Positions 22,147 to 34,060 are shown, counted from the first letter of the stretch. The stretch is DNA of 64,000 nucleotides from Notolepis coatsorum (GCA_963971535.1 OZ020598.1:99011674-99075673), one strand, 5' to 3'. The notes: generated from the letters alone by a model not told the origin. Made by a program: numbers and translations.

Positions 22147-22720
22147 GCAGGGCCGGATTAACGACGGCCGCGGCCCGTGGGCCTATAGTGACGAGGGGCC
22201 TCCATTTTTTTTTTTTTTTTTTTTTTTAGATCGATGTCATGATTGTGCACTGCAGACTCAGGGAGGAGGCAGAGAAGGAGAGAAAGAGACACAAGATTTA
22301 CAGGTAATGGAAATATATCTTTTTTCTCTTTCTTATTAAAAACTTGGCCTATTTGAAAGGAGATTGATTTAATAAAAATGAATGAGCGAAAAATCAATAT
22401 ACAGTGTATATACAGTATAATATATTATTATTATAGTAATTGGCTATCATACTGCAATATAAACTGAGTTTTATAGTGAAAAGAGCAGCTTTATTGGTCA
22501 AGATTGAAGGCTCTATATTGCAGGAAATTGCACGTACAGGTTCATTACATTTAAAAAAAAGTCTGCCATGGAGGGGGTCGTGCCGGACACCCTCCAAACC
22601 ACCCCTTGCCTGTCAAAAAAAAAAAAAAAAATAATAATAATAATAATAATAAATTTTTTTTTTTTTATAAAAATAAGATTCGTGCACCCCCACTTTCAAC
22701 TATAACTAGGCGGCCATGCA
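22147..22720. mobile_element. DNA-transposon-like repeat, copy 1
   Basis: Starts GCAGGGCCGGATTAACG, a typical DNA-transposon terminus in fish, and contains a distinctive block (GAGCGAAAAATCAATATACA to CCTCCAAACCACC) that recurs at 29836-30085. Both copies are followed by CACCCCCACTTTCAACTATA. T and A homopolymers at 22206-22227 and 22616-22630 suggest slippage. No transposase is visible. Confidence 0.6.
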
Positions 22721-22804
22721 CACATACGTATAATACGTGTAATACGTGTAAACACAGATAAGTGCATGCAATAGCAACTGAACATTCTATTTCTAGGGGA
22801 TTAT

Positions 22805-23270
22805 AATACAAATGTACAGACATCAGGCAAAACAATTTACTGGTAGATAAACTGTGCAAACTTACCAAGCTTTTTGGATTGAAACAATTGATAAAGGAGC
22901 CAACACGTATCTCTGTCAACAGTAAAGCAACTTTAGACTTGATTCTGGCATCCGGTCCAGAGAAGATTTCTCAGTCTGGAGTTTTAGCCTATGGTATCAG
23001 TGATAATATGGTGACCTACTGTACCCATAAGCGCACTAAAGTCCCCAATGTCCAAAACGAGTTTATTCAAACAAGAACAATGAAGCACTACTGCAAGGAG
23101 CGTTTTATTGAATCTCTTGGTGAGATAAGCTGGATAGACATACTAAACAGTAAAGATGCAGACGAGGCATGGAATCTATTCAAAGGGAAATTCCTCTCTG
23201 TACTAGACGTAGTGGCCCCAAATAAACACGTACGAGTGAAGCAGAAAACAGCTAAACTCATGAGATCCTA
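22805..23270 (+). pseudogene. LINE A, endonuclease end and linker
   Basis: Open frame from 22879, with readable sequence from about 22805: LFGLKQLIKEPTRISVNSKA and TLDLILASGPEKIS (the D-L-I motif at the endonuclease end), YGISDNMVTYC in place of the usual SDHN/SDHR, then a linker with WIDILNSKDADEAWNLFKGK. It is cut near 23270 by LINE B; the next residues (CIQNRDRALSRFKIKDQEQD) lie at 26347. Confidence 0.85.
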
Positions 23271-24111
23271 CACTGGTTGGTACACTGGTTGAATAAACTT
23301 GGTTTCAAAACCAAATTTTCAACAATACTAAACAACATGGCCCCCCTAAGAACCACCAGGGTAAAAAATCGCGCTGAGCCGTGGATGCACACTGTTTCGT
23401 AAAAGTCAGTCAAAGCGTACCAAAAGCACGAGCAGTGAACTCCAAGACCACGTGACTGAACTCAAACTGGAAAGAAACAGACTAAGAAATGACGTAAACT
23501 CCATGATCAAAACTGCAAAAAAAAAATCATCAATGACAAAACTGAGGAAAACAAAAACAAACCACGTGCACTTTGGAAATTACTCAATAATCAACTAGGC
23601 TGCAGTAAAAAAACTTAAAACCAGATTCTCAAACATAAACATAAAGACGGACAACACGCTCATCACAGACAAGCTGGATGTAGCCAATTACTTAAACACT
23701 TTCTTCACAAACATAGCCACAACATTGGTAAACAAACTACCCTCCCACTCAGGGCATTATGGGGTAGAACACATAGTAGCATACTACAAGAACCTAGGAA
23801 TCCACCAAGACGACCAAATTCCTCAGAGACTCAGCAGCCGCCATCACACACATAATAAACCTCTCCATAAAACAGGGACATGTCCCCAAGGACTTCAAAA
23901 TTGCGAGAGTAACACCCCTGCACAAAAAGGGCAGCAAATTAGACCCAGGCAACTACCGCCCTGTTTCTATCCTTACCTCCATCTCGAAAGTCATGGAAAA
24001 AATAGTATACGAACAGGTCGAAAAAGTACCTCGCGGAAAAAAATCTAATCTACGAATTCCAATCTGGCTTCAGAACATCCCACTCCACTGACACATGCCT
24101 TCTCTATTTAA

Positions 24112-24797
24112 CACTTTCAATGCCGGAGCTTGGTGCCCCGGAACCCCGTTGCGTGCCAGCATCCACTTCAATGATAGCGTTAAAAACGCATAATCTATGT
24201 TTTAAATTATGGCTATGTGTCTAATCTGCCCGTCGCTTATCAATGACTTGTTTGCAGTCAACATTGTCGAAACGGATTGTTTTTTAATCGGTTCATATCC
24301 TTTTTATAGCATTTCGAAAAGCTATCGTTTTCTTGAAAATTTCAGGAAAATAGAAAGATTCCGTCATAAATGGCATTTATTGGAATATTCTCGAATACAC
24401 TAGACACGTTGTCATTTGTCGGCCTATTTATGAATAGTTTTCAAATAAACGCTAGATTATCGATAGTGTACTTATGCATGCTATAGAAGCGAGCTGAGAA
24501 ATCGATTCTCTTATTTCCTCAACAGCACACACACACACACATATACACATACGGGACACGCTGTTATCTCAGTGAAAACAGCTCTGATTATCCTAAAACT
24601 GGTAACATAGACTCCTTACCTTAGATCAGATGTTCTCCAAAAAGATTATTCCAATTCCTGATCGCCATTCCAAATATCTATCGCGTTTATTGATTGATTA
24701 TTGGCTGCTGTAAATATATATTTCAGGCTGCTTTCCATCTTGCGATCACTTCCCTCTTCATCAGACGGCTCGCCAGCATAGTGGAGCCAGAAGGCAA
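24112..24797. mobile_element. piggyBac-like MITE, copy 2, right end lost
   Basis: Begins CACTTTCAATGCC directly after TTAA (24108-24111) and reads in reverse relative to copy 1 (ATGGCTATGTGTCTAATCTG, CCAATTCCTGATCGCCATTC). It runs to a match with copy 1 near its CGTCTGATCAAGAGGGATC segment and then stops. LINE B resumes at about 24798, so the right terminus and right TTAA were deleted. LINE B reads TGCCTTCTCTATTTAA before and ACAAATGACCACATC after, so the target was a TTAACA in the RT frame. Confidence 0.8.
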
Positions 24798-25422
24798 CAC
24801 AAATGACCACATCAAACAAGAGGTGGACGCGGGCAAATACTGCGGCATGGTCATGCTGGACCTACAAAAGGCCTTCGACACTGTCAATCACACCATTCTG
24901 ATTGACAAGCTAAAAGCAATTGGTTTTGATAGTCTACCAGTGCGCTGGATGCAATCCTACCTGGAGGTGAGTGAACAGATGGTGGAGGTAAACGGTACCC
25001 TACCCCCCCCCCCCTCCCAGTGAGCTGTGGTGTTCCACAAGGAAGCATACTAGGACCGCTACTATTCCTAATTTATGCAAATGACATGTCATCAACTTGT
25101 TCCTGTTTGCGGACGACTCAGCCCTGCTGGTCTCTGACAAGAACAAGTTACAGGTTGAAAAAACCCTCAGCTCGGAACTAGGCATATGCATATGGCTCGC
25201 TGATAACAAACTATCATTACACATAGGCAAAACAGAGTCCATTCTCTTCGGTTCAAATAACAAACTCAGCAAGGCCGACGGCCGACAGTTACAGTGGGTG
25301 ACAATATTGTCACAAGGAAAGATGAAATTACCTACCTGGGTTCCATCCTAGAAGCTAATCTTTCCTGTGACAAAATGGCATCCAATTTTGTAATAAAAAA
25401 AGTCAACCAATGAACTCGATTC

Positions 25423-25965
25423 TTGTACCGGATCTCCTCTCTGGGAAACAAGAATACCCTGAAGACTCTGGCAGGAGCACTCATTCAAGGGTACTACGAC
25501 TATGCTTGCACCTCATGGTACCAAAGCACCTCAAAGGCGCTAAAAACAAAATTACAAACATCTCAAAACAAACTGGTCAGACTACTGCTTGACCTTACTC
25601 CTAGAACCCACCTCACCCCTGCCCACTTTGACAACCTAGGATGGCTTAGAGTAGACGACAGAGTACAGCAACTTGCAATGGGCCTGGTCTACAAGATACA
25701 CTACACGACCAAGGTACCCATGTACATGTCAAAATACTTCCCAACGGTCAGTGAATACTACGATCACAACACCAGAGGGAGCTCCACAAATCATGTTAAA
25801 CCCAGATTCGGCTCAAACAAGGGACTAAACACGTTTCGCAATTATGCCACATCAATGTGGAACGCCCTACCCAAAGCTGTAAATGAATGTGAATCACTAC
25901 CCACTTTCAAAACCACTCTCAAAGAACACCTACGGGAGACTGCAATTCGAAACTGGCCCCTGTAA
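25423..25965 (+). pseudogene. LINE B ORF2 C-terminal domain, 180 codons open
   Basis: The longest clean stretch of LINE B. It reads LKTLAGALIQGYYDYACTSW, LQTSQNKLVRLLLDLTPRTH, FDNLGWLRVDDRVQQLAMGL and FRNYATSMWNALPKAVNECE. This is the C-terminal region after the RT in L2/CR1-like LINEs. The first 20 residues depend on a frameshift from the RT frame, so it cannot be translated as one protein with the RT. Confidence 0.85.
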
Positions 25966-25975
25966 ATGTCCTAAC

Positions 25976-26246
25976 TAGGGATGCTCGATATTGGCTTTTT
26001 TACCGATACCGATATACCGATATTGTCCAACTCTTAATTTCCGATACCGATATCAACCAATATCACATTTTGATGCCGATATCGGCCGATCGGACATCAT
26101 TTCTATAGAAATGTAAAAAAAAATTAAATAAAAAAATTACTTTTTTATTTATTTTTTGAAAACCGATACAGATATTTTCCGATATCACATTTTAATGCCG
26201 ATATCGGCCGATAATATCGGTAGGCCGATAATATCGGACATCCCTA
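25976..26246. mobile_element. hAT MITE (TAGGGATG family), copy 1
   Basis: Termini TAGGGATGCTCGATATTGGC and TATCGGACATCCCTA, with multiple internal CCGATATCGGCCGAT palindromes; 271 bp. The flanking octamers GTCCTAAC and GTGTCTCC do not match, so the TSD is not recognisable. A second copy with a perfect TSD lies at 56035-56401. Confidence 0.85.
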
Positions 26247-26336
26247 GTGTCTCCATCCCCTTAACAATTGTATGTATAGAGCTGTACTGTACTGTACCCA
26301 TTCTCCAATCTGTTAATAAAGTTTTCAATCAATCAA

Positions 26337-26540
26337 TCCTCGAGTGTATTCAGAACAGGGATAGAGCCCTGAGTAGGTTCAAAATAAAAGATCAAGAACA
26401 AGACTATGATGATTATGTCAAACTAAGGAACCAAGTAAATTACAAACTACTATATGACCACTGTCAATGAAAATCTTAAACAGCCTAAAAAACGATGGTC
26501 TGTCTTAAAGGATATTGGCTATTTGCAGGATGTCAGACTC
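26337..26540 (+). pseudogene. LINE A resumes after LINE B
   Basis: Plus-strand frame reads LECIQNRDRALSRFKIKDQE, then DYDDYVKLRNQVNYKLLYDH and, frameshifted, PKKRWSVLKDIG. This is the linker upstream of the RT, continuous with 22805-23270. The RT itself is absent. From 26541 to 26900 nothing is recognisable. Confidence 0.8.
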
Positions 26541-26901
26541 ATATCAGGCAGTGGGCGGATTTGTTCAAATGAGACCTCATGATGGCCGGGTTAGCCTACT
26601 TGTTGTTAAAATCACATTTGACTCAACACATACTGTATTTAGGCTATATTTGAAATCATTCAGGCCTACAGATCAATTAGAAATAGCATGTGGCACAAAA
26701 CATAACACACAATGTACAATTACAGAAAGCATGTTCCTATCCATGCAAATAGCCAACATTTCAAGTAGAAGAGAGAAGTGCAACAAAATAGATCAAGTGC
26801 CATAGAAAACTTGTTTCTTCTTCATACACAAACAGAATAGCTTTACTTTTAAAACGTGCAATATGCAGGAATTAAGAATTGCTCATGGTATAATAACTCA
26901 C

Positions 26902-27073
26902 TCTGCTTCCGTTTCTTCCAAAGTCCCAGTAGCTGTTGCAGTTGATTGAGTCAAGGATCTGGTGTACTCCCTGTAACAGGTTTTGTGATATCGCACCTCC
27001 AAGGCCACACAGTGTTTGGATATGCAAAAGAGGCTGGTGTCTTGTTTCACCTGGGCAGCTCTCAGCAACAGGC
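26902..27073 (-). CDS. Candidate spliced exon, unrecognised CYR-motif protein
   Basis: On the minus strand an open block follows a TTTAAAG acceptor and ends at a strong GTGAGT donor (26901-26896). The peptide reads GLLLRAAQVKQDTSLFCISK, then HCVALEVRYHKTCYREYTRS and LTQSTATATGTLEETEAE. The H-x3-C spacing in YHKTCYREYT resembles a Cys/His motif I know from uncharacterised fish and invertebrate proteins often linked to mobile elements; I cannot name the family. No partner exon is visible nearby. A transposon-derived origin is as likely as a host gene. Confidence 0.5.
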
Positions 27074-27364
27074 CTTTAAATAAAATTGGAAAATGACATG
27101 AGTGTGTGTTGGGATTGAGAATTTCTTTGATTGTATTTTGATAATGTGAGGGAAATGGTATCTATGTCAATCTGTGCTAAATCTCTGTACAGCTTGACTA
27201 GTTAATATGATCAACTAGCATACAGCTTTAATTAACTCAACAAGCAGGCCTGTGGCTTCACTCCCCCCCCCCCCCCCCCACACGCACTAGGACAAAAGAG
27301 CCACAGCATGCACCCCTCCCCCAGTATATGTGTGGGGGGGGGGGGAGGTGGTTAACAAAAGCAT

Positions 27365-27715
27365 TGGTTCTAAAAGCTAACAATGACTTTAAACATCATT
27401 ATACAACGGCATGCAAATTTCTCGATTCTGATTGGCTGAAACAGTCAATTTACACGTATGTATCTGTCACAATTCCACGCTCCTTGTCTAGCACAGTCTC
27501 TGGAGCGTAACAGTAAGAAGCATTTTGTATGAAAGTATTCTGTACTTCTGTATGACAACTATTAAAGAAACTTACGAATCGAATCACAATCACTCCGGCG
27601 TGCGGATTTTTCGGAAAAAACAAGATGGCGGACAATAATCTTTAACAAATGGATATGTTGATAGCGTCATAACGACTAAATATAAAGCGATTCTGTCACG
27701 GCGAATGTCTTAGTC
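27365..27715. other. Unannotated interval before a hAT element
   Basis: Contains TTTCTCGATTCTGATTGGCT, a phrase frequent in fish MITEs, but I cannot define termini. A minus-strand frame of 61 codons (27450-27635) has no recognisable motif. Confidence 0.35.
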
Positions 27716-27723
27716 CTTTAAAC

Positions 27724-28670
27724 CAGTGTTTCTCAACTGGTCGGTCGCGACCCAAAAGTGGGTCGCGGGGCCATTTTGAGTGGGTCGCGGATGTGTGAAA
27801 AAAAAAGTAATTTTTTTTTTTTTTATCTTTTTTTTTTCACTACCTATCTTTGTGAAAGTGGTTTCTCAGCTCTGGTCCAGCTGAAGACAAAGCGGAGGAA
27901 CAGATTGGACATTGAGCATGACCTCAGAGTTGCTTTGTCTACCATCACCCCAGACTTTGAGACTCTTGTCAGGAGCAAACATCATCCCCAGTTATCCCAT
28001 TAGTTCCCTGCATGTTAAGCTAAGAAGTCTGCTAAGAAGGATATATTATTTATTATTATTATTATTATTATTATTCTATTTCATTGTGTTTTTAGCCCTT
28101 AGTTGCACTTTTGTTGCAACCCCAGTTATCCCATTAGTTCCTCCAAACGTAGGTCTGTTATGTTAAGCTAAGAAATCTGCTAAGAAGCATAATTATTTAT
28201 TATTATTATTTAATTTCATTGGGTTTTTAGCCCTAGTTGCACTTTTGTTGCAACCCCAGTTATCCCATTAGTTCCCCCAAACTTAGGTCTGTTATGTTAA
28301 GCTAAGAAATCTGCTAAGAAGCATATTATTTATTATTATTTTATTTCATTGGGTTTTAGCCCTAGTTGCACTTTTGTTGCAAACTCAGTTACCCCATTAG
28401 TTCCCCCAAATTTAGGTCTGTTATGTTAAGCTAAGAAATCTGCTAAGAAGCATATATTATTTATTATTATTATTCTTTTATTTTATTGGGTTTTTAGCAA
28501 TAGTTGCACTTTTGTTGCACTTTTTTGTGTTTATTTCATGTTTTGAAAGATTGCGTATTACTGCAAATATTTTTTTTTTACATAAAACATAGTGGTTCAA
28601 AATTTTGGGTCGCGACTTAATGACTAAGGAAAATGTTGGGTCCCGAGGCTAGACCAGTTGAGAACCACTG
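27724..28670 (+). mobile_element. hAT element relic, 8-bp TSD CTTTAAAC
   Basis: Termini CAGTGTTTCTCAACTGG and CCAGTTGAGAACCACTG bound 947 bp flanked by CTTTAAAC at 27716-27723 and 28671-28678. The plus strand around 27833-28003 keeps the transposase C-terminal dimerisation motif TYLCESGFSALVQLKTKRRN followed by RLDIEHDLRVALSTITPDFE and a stop, as in ZBED5-type hAT transposases. Downstream the 3'UTR has expanded into about four copies of a 130-bp repeat (27986-28530) with CCCAGTTATCCCATTAG and ATT runs. Confidence 0.95.
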
Positions 28671-29372
<702 letters not shown>

Positions 29373-29426
29373 TTGCAATTTTTTTTTACCTACTTTCAAT
29401 AGAAGCATCTAAGAATGAAGTTCTAT

Positions 29427-29530
29427 AGAAAGTAGGTCTGCATCCCCTTAACAATTGTGTGTATTGAGCCGTACTGTATTGTACCCATTCTGCATCTGGT
29501 AATACAATTTTCAATCAATCAATCAATCAT
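29427..29530 (+). mobile_element. LINE B-type 3' terminus
   Basis: Same terminus as 9033 and 26258 (CATCCCCTTAACAATTGTGT), ending in CAATCAATCAATC. Severely truncated insertion. Confidence 0.8.
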
Positions 29531-29572
29531 TCCAATAACAACCACTAACTTCATAATTAAAAACTAAAGAAA

Positions 29573-29722
29573 AGTTGGATGTGTTAGTTGGTTGGATGTC
29601 TTAGTTGAAAGGCAGTTGGATGTGTTAGTTGGTTGGATGCCTTAGTTGAAAGACAGTTGGATGTGTTAGTTGGTTGGATGTCTTAGTTGAAAGACAGTTG
29701 GATGTGTTAGTTGGTTGGATGC
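29573..29722 (+). repeat. 41-bp minisatellite, 3.7 copies
   Basis: Unit starts at 29573, 29614, 29655 and 29696. The unit contains AGTTGGATGTGTTAGTTGGT. Confidence 0.9.
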
Positions 29723-29789
29723 ACTTCCGAGCTGCTTCCACATGAAGGCAATTTCTCTTTTTTGTTGTTGTGGGAACTACTTTTTGTGG

Positions 29790-30125
29790 CGGATGTTTTT
29801 TTCAATAAATCTTCGATTAATGTGTGTTTATTGTGTGATTTAATAAAAATAAAAGAGCGAAAAATCAATATACAGTATATATATATTAATATATTATTAT
29901 ATTTATAGTAATTGGCTATCATACTGCAATATAAAAAGAGTTTTATAGTGAAAAGAGCAGCTTTATTGGTCAAGATTGAAGGCTCTATATTGCAGGAAAT
30001 TGCACGTACAGGTGTTCATTAAATAAAAAAAAAATCTGCCGTAGAGGGGGTTGTGCCGGACCCCCTCCAAACCACCACTTGCCTGTCACTTAATAATCTT
30101 GCACCCCCACTTTCAACTATAACTA
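29790..30125. mobile_element. DNA-transposon-like repeat, copy 2
   Basis: Matches 22365-22610 and the following CACCCCCACTTTCAACTATA block. Only the right part of the repeat is present. Confidence 0.6.
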
Positions 30126-30226
30126 GGCGGCCATGCCGTTAGACATACACAATCGAGGGGGTCGCTTGAGGGGCGTTGGTGCTTCTCTCAAGGACGGCCT
30201 GGACCAAGGAGAGGGCTTCCCTCTGG

Positions 30227-30480
30227 TCACTCCGGGCATGAGTGGAGGCCTACCTGGTCGTGGTACCTGGCCTTCAGATATTGCACCTGTTCGGTCAAGT
30301 CTCTTGTCGCTTCGGTTTGTTGCTCCAGTAGCGCCGCCTGGGCCTGGCACTCCTCCTGAAGCGCCCCATACTTTGCCGCCATTTCCTGCGCGGCGCGGGT
30401 CTGTTCCTCTGACATCCTGGGTCTCTCTACTGGTCAAGTTCAAGGAAGTGGGTTAGGATGTTGATCCTGTTTGTGACGCC
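30227..30480 (-). pseudogene. LTR-retrotransposon gag start and primer binding site
   Basis: Minus-strand ATG at 30415 opens a 62-codon frame rich in Glu, Gln and Ala (MSEEQTRAAQEMAAKYGALQ), predicted coiled coil, consistent with the N-terminus of a gypsy-type gag. Upstream on the minus strand, TTTGGCGTCACAAACAGGAT lies next to a TGCTACA end, as expected for a primer binding site just after a 5' LTR. The frame stops soon after and the rest of the element is missing, so this is a decayed 5' end. Confidence 0.55.
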
Positions 30481-30483
30481 AAA

Positions 30484-31830
30484 TGTAGCAGGGTGGATTA
30501 TCCCTGCTTTATGGGAGTGGATGTACACTGCCACCTGGTAATGGGAACGCAGCAGATCTGGGTCCGGCTGAGTCCCCGACTGTAGGCCAGGAGTATTGGA
30601 GTGGAGGTTTAGCAGAGGGAGTGGATGGGGCCTAGGATTCACTAACCTAGGGGTGGTGCGCTGGTCCTTTTTGCCCTCCAGGGCGACTCGCAGTCGTTCC
30701 CCACACACCCACACTTCCCTCAATACTTCCTGCGCCCTCCCACACCCGATGACAGTAATGATGAATGATATACTTTCTCCCCAAAGCAGTACCCTTCCTG
30801 ATTGGCGAGTAGAGACCTGTCCCAATGATGCATAGGCAGGGGTGGGGAAAGGGTTAAACAATAATGAGCATTACCCGGAAAGGAAGGGGTTAGACAGAAT
30901 GCAAATTAACAGACACGCACACAGTGTTCCCATTTAGCTCTCTTTTACTGAAAGACTTATTTCTTAGGCATATAGTTACACAAGGCACAAGAAATAAAGC
31001 TCTTTCCACACTGGGCACCTAGTGCTCTCACTCTACGGCAATGAATAAAGTTCTTCCCACACTGGTCAATACACAGTAATAAAACCTGTCCCTTTAAGGG
31101 TTTAAATACTTGTTCATTCCCCCGTAGGTGGGGAGAGAGGGGAGGAAGAGGGAGAGGGGTACTGGAGCTACTCAATGGGAATTTTATAAAGGAACACACG
31201 TTATCACACCACATTCAACCAAAAGACAGTGGGCCCACGTTGAAAACAAAAGTCCTATCTATAGCCGGCTTCCCCAAAATAATAAATGTCGGGGCGACCC
31301 TAATCACTGTTACCAGTGTCCGTTCAAAGTACTGCTTCTCTTCGCCCTTAAAGGGCCCGCTCCGCACAAAGAGAATGTCTACCGATAAAGTTCCAGCACT
31401 CGGAGCGCTCACTGTAACTGGCTTGAGTGTACTGCTCTCACCACCAAACGTCCGTGTGGTGAGATGGCCGTCGAGAAGTGATAGCAGGAGGCGGGGCTGG
31501 GTAGACGTTAGGCAGGTGACTGCTGGGAGGCTACGGCTCGGAGGGGCTGGAGGTGTGTGCAGTGCAGTGACGTCCGCTGCTGGGCTGGAGAGGTAGGGCG
31601 ACACGCGGGCTAAACTGTGGTGCTAGGCCTAACTGAAGCTAAGCTGTGGGTCGGGACGACCCCCTGTCCTGACTCCTATACTTTAGCTAAAACGCAACGT
31701 GTGCAATATATACCACACTCTTCAGCAGTAGCACGTCTGCTTCTTCGTTCACAATGTCTCTTTATCATTAACTGGAAGCTAAGCTATCTCATATTCCATT
31801 ACTAACCCGCCTCGTAACTGGGTTTATATT
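30484..31830 (-). mobile_element. Possible LTR of the same retrotransposon
   Basis: Begins on the plus strand with TGTAGCAGGG, i.e. the minus-strand LTR end CCCTGCTACA adjoining the primer binding site. The outer boundary is uncertain: I found no clear matching TG...CA end or second LTR. The interval contains no credible gene; several overlapping short frames are not supported. Confidence 0.35.
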
Positions 31831-32357
31831 CCGCATGCTTGATGTCCGGAGCTCCAGCTCCAAGCGACCTCTTGCTTCTCTGGAAAACGATGAAGAGGAA
31901 GTTCCGCCGCAGGCGCCGCGCCCTGAGCCCATCCTTCTTCACCTGTGTCCCCCTGCCCAACGTCGCCACCAGCTCCCCCTGGCGGTACCTGTATCATGTC
32001 CCACTGTTAAGTGTCAATGTTAGGATGTGGAGGATCAAGAGGGGTCAGCAAGTTACACAACGTCATCGCGAACACAGAGAATGCAAGGAATTAAAGTTAC
32101 ACATTGAATTATTGTTAGATATATTCAGGTGTCTACATATGCATGAAAGGGGGGGGGGGGGCGGGGGACGTCGTTTCTGATTATTAATTACCAATAACCG
32201 TGTTCGTCTAAGTAGCCACATATGCTGGTCGGCTGGTTGAGTATCATAGCAAGCTTTGATCAGCATGTAATTTACGTGAAAAAGATCTTACCATGAGCCG
32301 GTTGGATCCCCCCGAGCATTTCCCCGTTATCGATCGCCATCGGGTAGATTGATATGT
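31831..32357. other. Unannotated interval
   Basis: Contains a 62-codon frame (31835-32023) rich in Ser and Pro with no recognisable motif, and a G homopolymer near 32150. Nothing else supported. Confidence 0.35.
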
Positions 32358-32741
32358 CTATTGGCTGATGAGAAATCCCCTTATTGCATAGTGAAATCCG
32401 CAATCCAAAACGTATCCCGTGCAACAGACAATAGCTATCGCTTCAGATGAGTAGAAAACTACATTAGAGATCAAAAAATAAAAAGACAACTTCTGCCACA
32501 GGGAACACTCTATTATCGCGATAGTGCTCCTAAGAGGATCTGGCCGGTATTGCACTTTCTCGAATACAAAGAGTAGGGTACATCTGCAGTGCAGCTCGGC
32601 GACCTTGAATAGGTTATTAAAATGGAATAAAGCCAAAACAACCTTCCCACGGACATGTCCGTGCTTCTGTCCACAACGGGTGGAATCGAAACCGTTGTTC
32701 GTCCCCAATGTGTTAATGCTCCCAAGCACTGGAATACACAA
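32358..32741 (-). CDS. Hypothetical ORF, 127 codons, low support
   Basis: Single open minus-strand frame starting MCIPVLGSINTLGTNNGFDS. It contains several Cys residues but no domain I recognise, and no promoter, ribosomal context or splice signals support it. It ends against the palindromic MITE at 32757. It is probably a chance frame within repeat sequence, and is listed because it is one of the longer non-repetitive frames in the window. Confidence 0.15.
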   Translation of the reverse strand: MCIPVLGSINTLGTNNGFDSTRCGQKHGHVRGKVVLALFHFNNLFKVAELHCRCTLLFVFEKVQYRPDPLRSTIAIIECSLWQKLSFYFLISNVVFYSSEAIAIVCCTGYVLDCGFHYAIRGFLISQ

Positions 32742-32756
32742 AAGTCATGTAGAATG

Positions 32757-32826
32757 CATACTTTTACTTTAGATACTTAAGTAAATTCAATCACAAGGAC
32801 TTTTACTTTTACCAGAGTACTTGTTT
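32757..32826. mobile_element. TTACTTAAGTAA MITE, left part
   Basis: Left remnant of a MITE with TACTTAAGTAA palindromes (CTTTTACTTTAGATACTTAA). Its other part is at 36797-36860; the L2 and its intruders lie between. Confidence 0.6.
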
Positions 32827-32827
32827 A

Positions 32828-33497
32828 TGAATGAATGACTTTTATTTATATAGCACCCTTCACAGCACGAATGCACAGGGTGCTTTACACTACAGCTTAA
32901 TATAAAAAACACAACAAAACAAAATCAGAAATAAATGACAACAACAACAGACAGCAGTTAAAAAACAGTGAAACCAGATACAAATAAAAAAAAATTTGAA
33001 TAAAATAATTTGGATAAAAGTCACTAATTAAAAAACAAAACTATAGGAACATTGAGGACAAGAAAGAGTGCCTATGTATGACCATAGGCCTGTCTGAACA
33101 AATGTGTTTTTAGTTTTCAGAGAGGGCAGTTCGCAAGTCCAGGGGGAGAGCATTCCAGAGCCTTGGTGCTGTTACCTCGAAAGCTCGATCACCCCTTGTT
33201 TTCAGCCTGGACCTGGGGACCACCAGGAGGTGCTGATCGGCAGATCTGAGTGAGCGGTGTTGGTGTAGGGATGGATGAGTTCAGTGATGTAGATAGGGGC
33301 CTGACCGTGAAGTGCTCTGAAAGTGAAAGTGAGGACTTTGAAGTGAATTCTATAGTGTACCGGGAGCCAGTGCAGGGATACCAGAATGGGAGTGATGTGA
33401 CATGATTTTTTTTATTTTTTTATTTTATTTATTTTTTTACCTTGTGAGTAGCCTGGCTGCAGCATTTTGGACCATTTTGGACCACCGTATGTTGTCT
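32828..33497 (-). mobile_element. L2-type LINE, 3' part
   Basis: Tail at 32828 (GAATGAATGACTTTTATTTA read on the plus strand). Going 5' on the minus strand it encodes the ORF2 C-terminus: QNAAARLLTR, then LVSLHWLPVHYRIHFKVLTF and FRALHGQAPIYITELIHPYT, followed by the PRSRLKTKGDRAFE-type block with lesions. It joins the RT part at 35965-36867 across the two TTAA elements; roughly 100 codons between GSL and QNAAARL are missing. Confidence 0.9.
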
Positions 33498-33783
33498 TTA
33501 AAGTGGAAATGAAGCAGTGAGCAATGTGATCCTAGTTTGTTTGTTGTGTACCTTGTGTAAGACAGGGTTCTATAATCAAATGTGAAATCTATCTTATTTG
33601 TCTGAAAAATCAAATATAATATCCCTGTTTTCAACATGGGCGCCGCCATTTTGTTGCTGACGTCATGGCTGACATCATGGAGCTTGTTTGGTGTATACAC
33701 TGCTGGTTAGTTGCCTATAGTGAATGGGTCAGTCGGTAAATAAAATGTTGCCTACAAAACAACGGGACCGCGGTGGTTCTGTT

Positions 33784-34060
33784 TGTATTGCTCCTGGCTG
33801 TTCAAACTAATTTTACCATGTGAGAGAGAGGAAAGTTGGTTAATTTCCACAAACTACCAGTGAAAAAAACAGTGTTGTTGGCATGTTGGCTCAGGCTGGC
33901 TGCACTCAGGCGGCGCGACCAGCCTGTTGGACAGGGAAGGAGGATCTGCAGCGAACACTTCATTGCCTGGGATTATGTTGTTGGGGGTGGAAGGTTTGTC
34001 CAGAAGACCACTAATCAGCTGAAGCCTGATGCGGTTCCCTCGGTCTTCGACAGACAGACC
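33784..34060 (+). pseudogene. THAP domain, left arm
   Basis: Reads CIAPGCSN, then after a stop and frameshift VNFHKLPVKKTVLLACWL, RICSEHFIAWDYVV and LKPDAVPSVF. This is the C-x4-C ... C-x2-H zinc-binding arrangement plus the AVPS-F box of THAP DNA-binding domains. The left copy has Trp in FIAWDY where the right copy has Ser. In Kolobok and P-type transposases this domain binds the element ends; here it is stranded without a catalytic region. Confidence 0.85.

Larger units (their letters stand above)
23280..26336 (+). mobile_element. LINE B, 5'-truncated, nested in LINE A
   Basis: RT-containing LINE on the plus strand, carrying its own MITE insertions at 24112-24797 and 25976-26246. Blocks in order: LDPGNYRPVSILTSISKVME, YEFQSGFRTSHSTDTCLLYL, then after the MITE MLDLQKAFDTVNHTIL, GVPQGSILGPLLF (frameshifted), LFLFADDSALLVSD (FADD active site present), and the C-terminal frame 25423-25965 ending ETAIRNWPL. 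The 3' terminus is CATCCCCTTAACAATTGTAT with an AATAAAG and CAATCAATC tail. The same C-terminus and terminus recur at 52480, 9033 and 29430. Confidence 0.9.

Noticed and set aside
25976-26246. 8-bp TSD for the hAT MITE at 25976
   Set aside because: The flanking octamers GTCCTAAC and GTGTCTCC share too few positions; only the copy at 56035 has a convincing duplication.
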